Shown one piece after another: positions 6,891 to 10,154 of a DNA stretch of 10,154 bases. The DNA lies in contig MU631707.1 in assembly GCA_026770615.1 (NCBI GenBank), positions 121,811 through 131,964 of the forward strand, given 5' to 3'. Below the pieces are notes generated by a model, which saw nothing but the letters and a program-made list of their open reading frames with translations, was not told where the DNA came from and did not search any database. Within the stretch, counting starts at the first letter, position 1, and each line of letters begins with the position of its first letter. The position numbers and the translations under genes are program-made. Origin of the DNA: Pavlovales sp. CCMP2436. Its lineage: Eukaryota; Haptophyta; Pavlovophyceae; Pavlovales.

Positions 6891-8781
6891 ATGTTAATGG
6901 CAGCGCTCGCTCGTACGGGTCTCGCTCGCGTCTCGTGTGTCGCGGGAGCGCGTTTGTCGCGGGGCTTGGTGCCGCGAGGCGCGGCGCGGATGCTTTCAAG
7001 CCCGGTGCTCTCGGACGCGGACGTGCTCGCGCAGCTGGCCGCGGGCCAGATGGCCTTCCACAAGCTCGAGGCCGAGCTGGGCGACCCGGTTCGTGCGATG
7101 CGCCTGAGGCGCGAGCACATCGCAGCCAAGGTGGGCGGCGTCGAAGGCGCGGCGGTGCTGGCGCTGCCCTCGGACACGCTCGACGCGGAGGGATTCTACG
7201 GGCAAGTCGACGGCGCGTGCTGCGAGAACGTGATCGGCTACATCCCGCTGCCCGTCGGGACCGTGGGCCCGTACAGGATCGACGGGAAGGACTACTACGT
7301 GCCCATGGCCACCACCGAGGGCGCGCTCATCGCCTCTACGCACCGCGGCGCGCGCGCGATCTCGTTGTCAGGCGGCGCGACGACCGAGCTGCTCGCTGAC
7401 GGCATGACCCGCGCGCCCGCGCTTTGCATGCCCAGCCTGAAGGAGGCGGCCGAGCTGAAACGCTGGCTCGAGAACCCCGCCTCGCTGGACGAGCTCAACG
7501 AGGCCTTTAAGTCCACCTCGCGCTTCGGTCGGCTGCTCGCGGTGAAGGTGGGCGTTGCGGGTAAGTACGCACACGTGCGCTTCAAGTGCTTCACGGGTGA
7601 CGCGATGGGGATGAACATGGTCTCCAAGGGGGTCAACAAGGTGGTCGAGGCCATCCTCGCCAAGTGCGCGCCGCGCCCCCATCGCCACCCCTGTCCAATT
7701 AAATCGGTGTATCACACTGCGCGCCCGTTGCACTTGCCAAGGCATTGCACACGCGCTCTGGACGCGCCCATGCTGCGAGCCTCTGCGTGCACCCCCCCGC
7801 TGCGCACCTGCCGCACCCGCCCCGCCCCCCGGCTGCGGCCCATCGCCATTCCACCCCCTCGCCGCACCTGCCTTGTCTCGGCAGGTACCCGGGCTCGGAG
7901 TTGCTCGGTCTCTCGGGCAACATGTGCACGGACAAGAAGCCCTCCGCCATCAACTGGATCGACGGGCGCGGCAAGAGCGTCGCGTGCGAGGCGATCATCC
8001 CCGGCTCACTCGTGGCGTCAGTGCTCAAGACCACGCCCGCCGCCATCCACCGGCTAAGCACGCACAAGAACCTCGTCGGTGAGTGTCGCACCTCCGCATC
8101 CGCTCTTGCTGCCTCGCTGCCACTTTCCCGCGCGAATAATGCGCCCTCGCGCGCTCGCCCACACTCTTCAGCCGCCTGTCCAACCAACCCCCCCCCCCCG
8201 TGCAATCCCGCCCCCCCTGGTTTGCACAGGCTCCGCGCTCGCCGGCTCGATCGGCGGTCAGAACGCGCACGCGTCCAACATCCTCACCGCCATTTTCCTC
8301 GCGGCTGGGCAGGACCCCGCGCAGAACGTCGAATCTTCGACGTGCCTCACACTGTGCGAGGAGATCCCCCCCTCCACGCCCGGCGGCGAATCGGTGAGGC
8401 CGCGCGCTCTCGATGCGGCTGCGCTCATCCCAGCCCGAACCCTAAGCGCAATGCGCCCCCCTCCCCACTCCCCCGCCCCCTCCCCCACCCCCCCTATAAC
8501 TAACCCCCGCCCCCTCTCGGCAGTCGCTGTACGTGTCGTGCATGATGCCTTCCATCGAAGTCGGCACCGTCGGAGGAGGCACCGCCCTGCACGCGCAGAA
8601 GGCGTGCCTGGGCCTCATGGGCGTGGCTGGCGCGGGCGAGACACCGGGCGCCAACTCGCAGCAGCTCGCCAAGATCGTGTGCGCGAGCGTGATGGCCGGC
8701 GAGTTGTCGCTGCTCGCCGCACTCTCCGTCAACCACCTCGTCTCCGCGCACATGGCGCTCGGCCGGCGCGACCGCAAGTGA
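6891..8781 (+). CDS. HMG-CoA reductase, soluble class I-type, four exons, 462 residues
   Basis: This enzyme reduces HMG-CoA to mevalonate with NADPH, the committed step of the mevalonate route. Exons are 6891-7663, 7885-8078, 8230-8393 and 8524-8781. All joins keep the family reading: [29 protein letters not shown] and [14 protein letters not shown]. Class I motifs are [16 protein letters not shown] (108-123), MATTEG with Glu143, [17 protein letters not shown] with Lys275, GQDPAQN with Asp351, GTVGGGT, and HLVSAHM with His453. All four catalytic residues are present. The multi-span sterol-sensing membrane domain of animal and fungal enzymes is absent. The first about 35 residues are rich in Arg, Ala, Leu and Ser with no acid, like a mitochondrial presequence. 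Trypanosomatid enzymes share this short, mitochondrial plan. The serine phosphorylated by AMPK in animals is Arg here. ATG 6897 is an alternative start with a better context. Confidence 0.94.
7664..7884 (+). other. Intron 1 of HMG-CoA reductase (221 bases, phase 2)
   Basis: The donor is CCAA|GTGCGC and the acceptor CTCGGCAG|GTACCC. Splicing restores Lys-Tyr-Pro before the SGN motif. The intron is C-rich. Confidence 0.92.
8079..8229 (+). other. Intron 2 of HMG-CoA reductase (151 bases, phase 1)
   Basis: The donor GTCG|GTGAGT is a full consensus and the acceptor is TTTGCACAG|GCTCC. The join gives NLVGSALAGS as expected for the family. It contains long C runs near the 3' end. Confidence 0.95.
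8394..8523 (+). other. Intron 3 of HMG-CoA reductase (130 bases, phase 0)
   Basis: The donor is AATCG|GTGAGG and the acceptor CTCGGCAG|TCGCTG. The join leads into [19 protein letters not shown]. It is very C-rich (CCCCTCCCC-type units), with CTATAACTAAC about 25 bases before the acceptor, a plausible branch-point sequence. Confidence 0.93.
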
Positions 8782-8994
8782 GGAGCCGCGGCGGCCCTGT
8801 TCGCTGGAGCCGCAGAGCTCGGCGCCTCGCACTCCTGCCTGGGCGCAACCACTTATTCCGCGCCTGCTGCTCGCCGAACTCGGCAGGCTGCTCTCCACGC
8901 CAGGCACCATCACGCCGACTCTGAATCAGGACTGGACCTTCGAGCGACTGTGCCGGCCGGCAGCATATGTAATCAGTACTGTTCTGGGTTCCAT
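8782..8994. other. Non-coding interval after HMG-CoA reductase
   Basis: This is GC-rich sequence, probably the reductase 3' untranslated region and terminator zone, shading to AT-rich DNA near 8965. I see no gene or RNA structure in it. Confidence 0.4.
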
Positions 8995-9011
8995 ACCATG
9001 CTGAGCCGCTA
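8995..9011 (+). repeat. Dispersed 17-mer, copy 2
   Basis: This is identical to 1777-1793 (ACCATGCTGAGCCGCTA) and likewise runs into AT-rich DNA. It lies about 210 bases past the reductase stop. Confidence 0.8.
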
Positions 9012-9373
9012 AATATGATTACATCACTATTATTATAACGCAATCCGGGAGCCCGGTGACATACACTGTCATGCCGTGCAATGAATGTGGTCGTGGACTG
9101 CGTGGGGCCGTGAGTGACGAGTCACCGCAGCGGGAACCTAGTTAGTACTTACCTACGATAAGTAAATAAACCTAGCTTCATTCGACAACTAACTCGAAAC
9201 GAAATATCTGTCTGCGAAATATCACGCCTGGGCCGGCTACCTTCAAAGCTCATCAGTCGACGTTTTGTTATCATCGCAAGGTGACGATGACGGATGAAGC
9301 TCATCAACACGACAACGTCAACAGGCACAGAGTGGATCAGTGACGGTCAGGCGCTCAACACCGTCACACCGGG
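9012..9373. other. Non-coding interval with no gene
   Basis: This is mixed-composition DNA with scattered stops in all frames. Small features include GTGACGAGTCAC (about 9112) and a loose duplication of AGCTCATCA (about 9248 and 9298). Nothing coding is supported. Confidence 0.4.
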
Positions 9374-9415
9374 CTACCTGCCTGGACAACGCAGAAACTG
9401 CGCCCCAGGCGGTAG
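9374..9415. repeat. Compound two-stem hairpin, 42 bases
   Basis: The outer stem is CTACC, bulged T, GCCTGG pairing with CCAGGC, GGTAG (9374-9385 with 9405-9415). The inner stem is CGCAG, loop AAA, CTGCG (9390-9402). An internal loop of ACAA opposite CC joins them. That is 16 base pairs, nearly all of the segment. It is not a tRNA or any RNA class I recognise, and has no T-run. It could be a structured RNA, a transposon-end hairpin or chance. Confidence 0.55.
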
Positions 9416-9503
9416 AAGTTTCAAGTTTTACTATAAGTCAGTTAATAAATGACATCATAATAACATAGGAACAAAACATATAACCTTACACAACTTTCAG
9501 AAC

Positions 9504-9540
9504 AGTCAGACGCCAGCTTGGATCCCGATCAATAATATAA
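9504..9540 (+). repeat. Direct repeat, copy 1 (pair with 9832)
   Basis: AGTCAGACGCCAGCTTG followed by a diverged ATCCC.ATCA..AATATAA. It recurs 328 bases downstream in the same orientation, and both copies are followed by ACTAATT. No coding content. Confidence 0.8.
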
Positions 9541-9597
9541 CTAATTGTGATGAGCTCAATCAAGGCCCGAGTCAAGCCTCAACTCATTTTGTATCCG

Positions 9598-9618
9598 TTT
9601 TTTTTTTTTTTTTTTTTT
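9598..9618. repeat. T21 run
   Basis: An unbroken run of 21 T lies directly against copy B of the 5' module. On the minus strand it is a poly-A tract and could be the tail of a retroposed copy. It could equally be a microsatellite. Confidence 0.7.
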
Positions 9619-9729
9619 CCGCCCGCGTCTCTCAACGCCGTCGATTCTTAACGACGTCACTCTCGCGAGTGAATCCGCCGCGCCAGCAGGTACCTTCAGC
9701 TAAGCGCTGAAGGCCCACCAATGACAAAA
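9619..9729 (+). repeat. Dispersed 5' module, copy B, ending at ATGACAAAA
   Basis: This aligns with 1824-2013: CCGC, CTCTCA, TAACGACGTCAC (9649-9660), TGAATC plus GCCG (9670-9680), then GGCCCACCAATGACAAAA. An 8-bp stem hairpin (CCTTCAGC 9693-9700, GCTGAAGG 9706-9713) lies seven bases before the ATG at 9721. The frame from that ATG stops after 12 codons, so this copy carries no full gene. Confidence 0.6.
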
Positions 9730-9831
9730 AGAAAACCTTTGAGTTGCCGAACGAGTTAAAGCGTAGTCTATATAATAAGTATGTAGAGCCCGCTAACGGT
9801 TAAGTACTATGTAAAGCACACCATTTAGAAG

Positions 9832-9870
9832 AGTCAGACGCCAGCTTGAATCCCTATCAGAAATATAAAG
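9832..9870 (+). repeat. Direct repeat, copy 2 (pair with 9504)
   Basis: The same 17-base core AGTCAGACGCCAGCTTG is followed by AATCCCTATCAGAAATATAA. It lies in AT-rich non-coding DNA. Confidence 0.8.
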
Positions 9871-10092
9871 ACTAATTTAAATTATGTGTTCACGTCTTCA
9901 GGCTCAAGTACTTACAGCCGGACTGAGCATGGTGCAAGTCGCGTGGCATCAATCATGAGCCCGGGTAGTCCCGGGCGGTCAGTGGCCTTCGCCGTCACGC
10001 CGCGCGCTGGCTTTCGAGACAAGAGGGGCAGCTCGTCCGAGTCCGGCTGAGCTGCTCTCTAGCCGTAGAGTGGCGGCGCAGAGTAGCGTCAG
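9871..10092. other. Non-coding interval to the right edge
   Basis: AT-rich at first, GC-rich after about 9935. It contains a short CCCGGGTAGTCCCGGG inverted repeat near 9960. No gene or RNA is supported. Confidence 0.4.

Positions 10093-10154
<62 letters not shown>
10093..10154. repeat. C62 run at the right edge
   Basis: There are 62 consecutive C bases up to the end of the window. A homopolymer this long exactly at an edge is more likely a contig-end artefact or unresolved tract than a stable genomic feature. Confidence 0.9.

Noticed and set aside
7561..7566. Perfect GTAAGT donor inside reductase exon 1
   Set aside because: The reading continues [21 protein letters not shown], matching the family across the site, so it is coding.

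Overview
The window looks like GC-rich nuclear DNA from a eukaryotic microbe. Two genes carry recognisable eukaryotic-type enzymes broken by short GT-AG introns (130 to 318 bases). They sit in AT-richer intergenic DNA full of dispersed and inverted repeats. High third-position GC, C-rich or pyrimidine-rich introns and a possible bipartite leader on one enzyme suggest an alga with a secondary plastid. A haptophyte is my best guess, but the sequence alone does not prove it.

Layout: 15-884 (+) is an unrecognised protein with a weak PAS-like segment and a low-complexity tail, open to the left window edge. 885-2052 is non-coding and repeat-rich, with a 38-bp-arm hairpin (1412-1490), a pair of inverted repeats (1325-1346 and 1722-1743), and a 5' module (1824-2013) that recurs at 9619-9729. 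2053-2853 (+) is an unrecognised Ala/Arg-rich protein placed behind that module. 2938-3576 is a decayed Ser/Pro-rich repeat-coding tract. 3577-4648 is non-coding, with inverted and direct repeats and a C-rich tract. 4649-6514 (-) is an alanine aminotransferase in two exons. 6515-6890 is a divergent promoter. 6891-8781 (+) is a four-exon HMG-CoA reductase without the membrane domain. 8782-10154 has no gene that I can support. It holds repeats, a T21 run, a second copy of the 5' module, a compound hairpin and a terminal C62 run.

The two confident genes are divergently transcribed with 376 bases between their start codons. Each has the 11-mer CGGTTTTAAAT on its own sense strand just upstream of the start, which suggests shared or similar core promoter architecture. 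Alanine aminotransferase interconverts alanine and pyruvate, and HMG-CoA reductase commits acetyl-CoA-derived carbon to isoprenoids. A functional link beyond co-location is not shown. No obvious new multi-gene system is visible. The best leads are the leaders of the two enzymes and the uncharacterised repeat family that seems to carry its own 5' control module and start codon.
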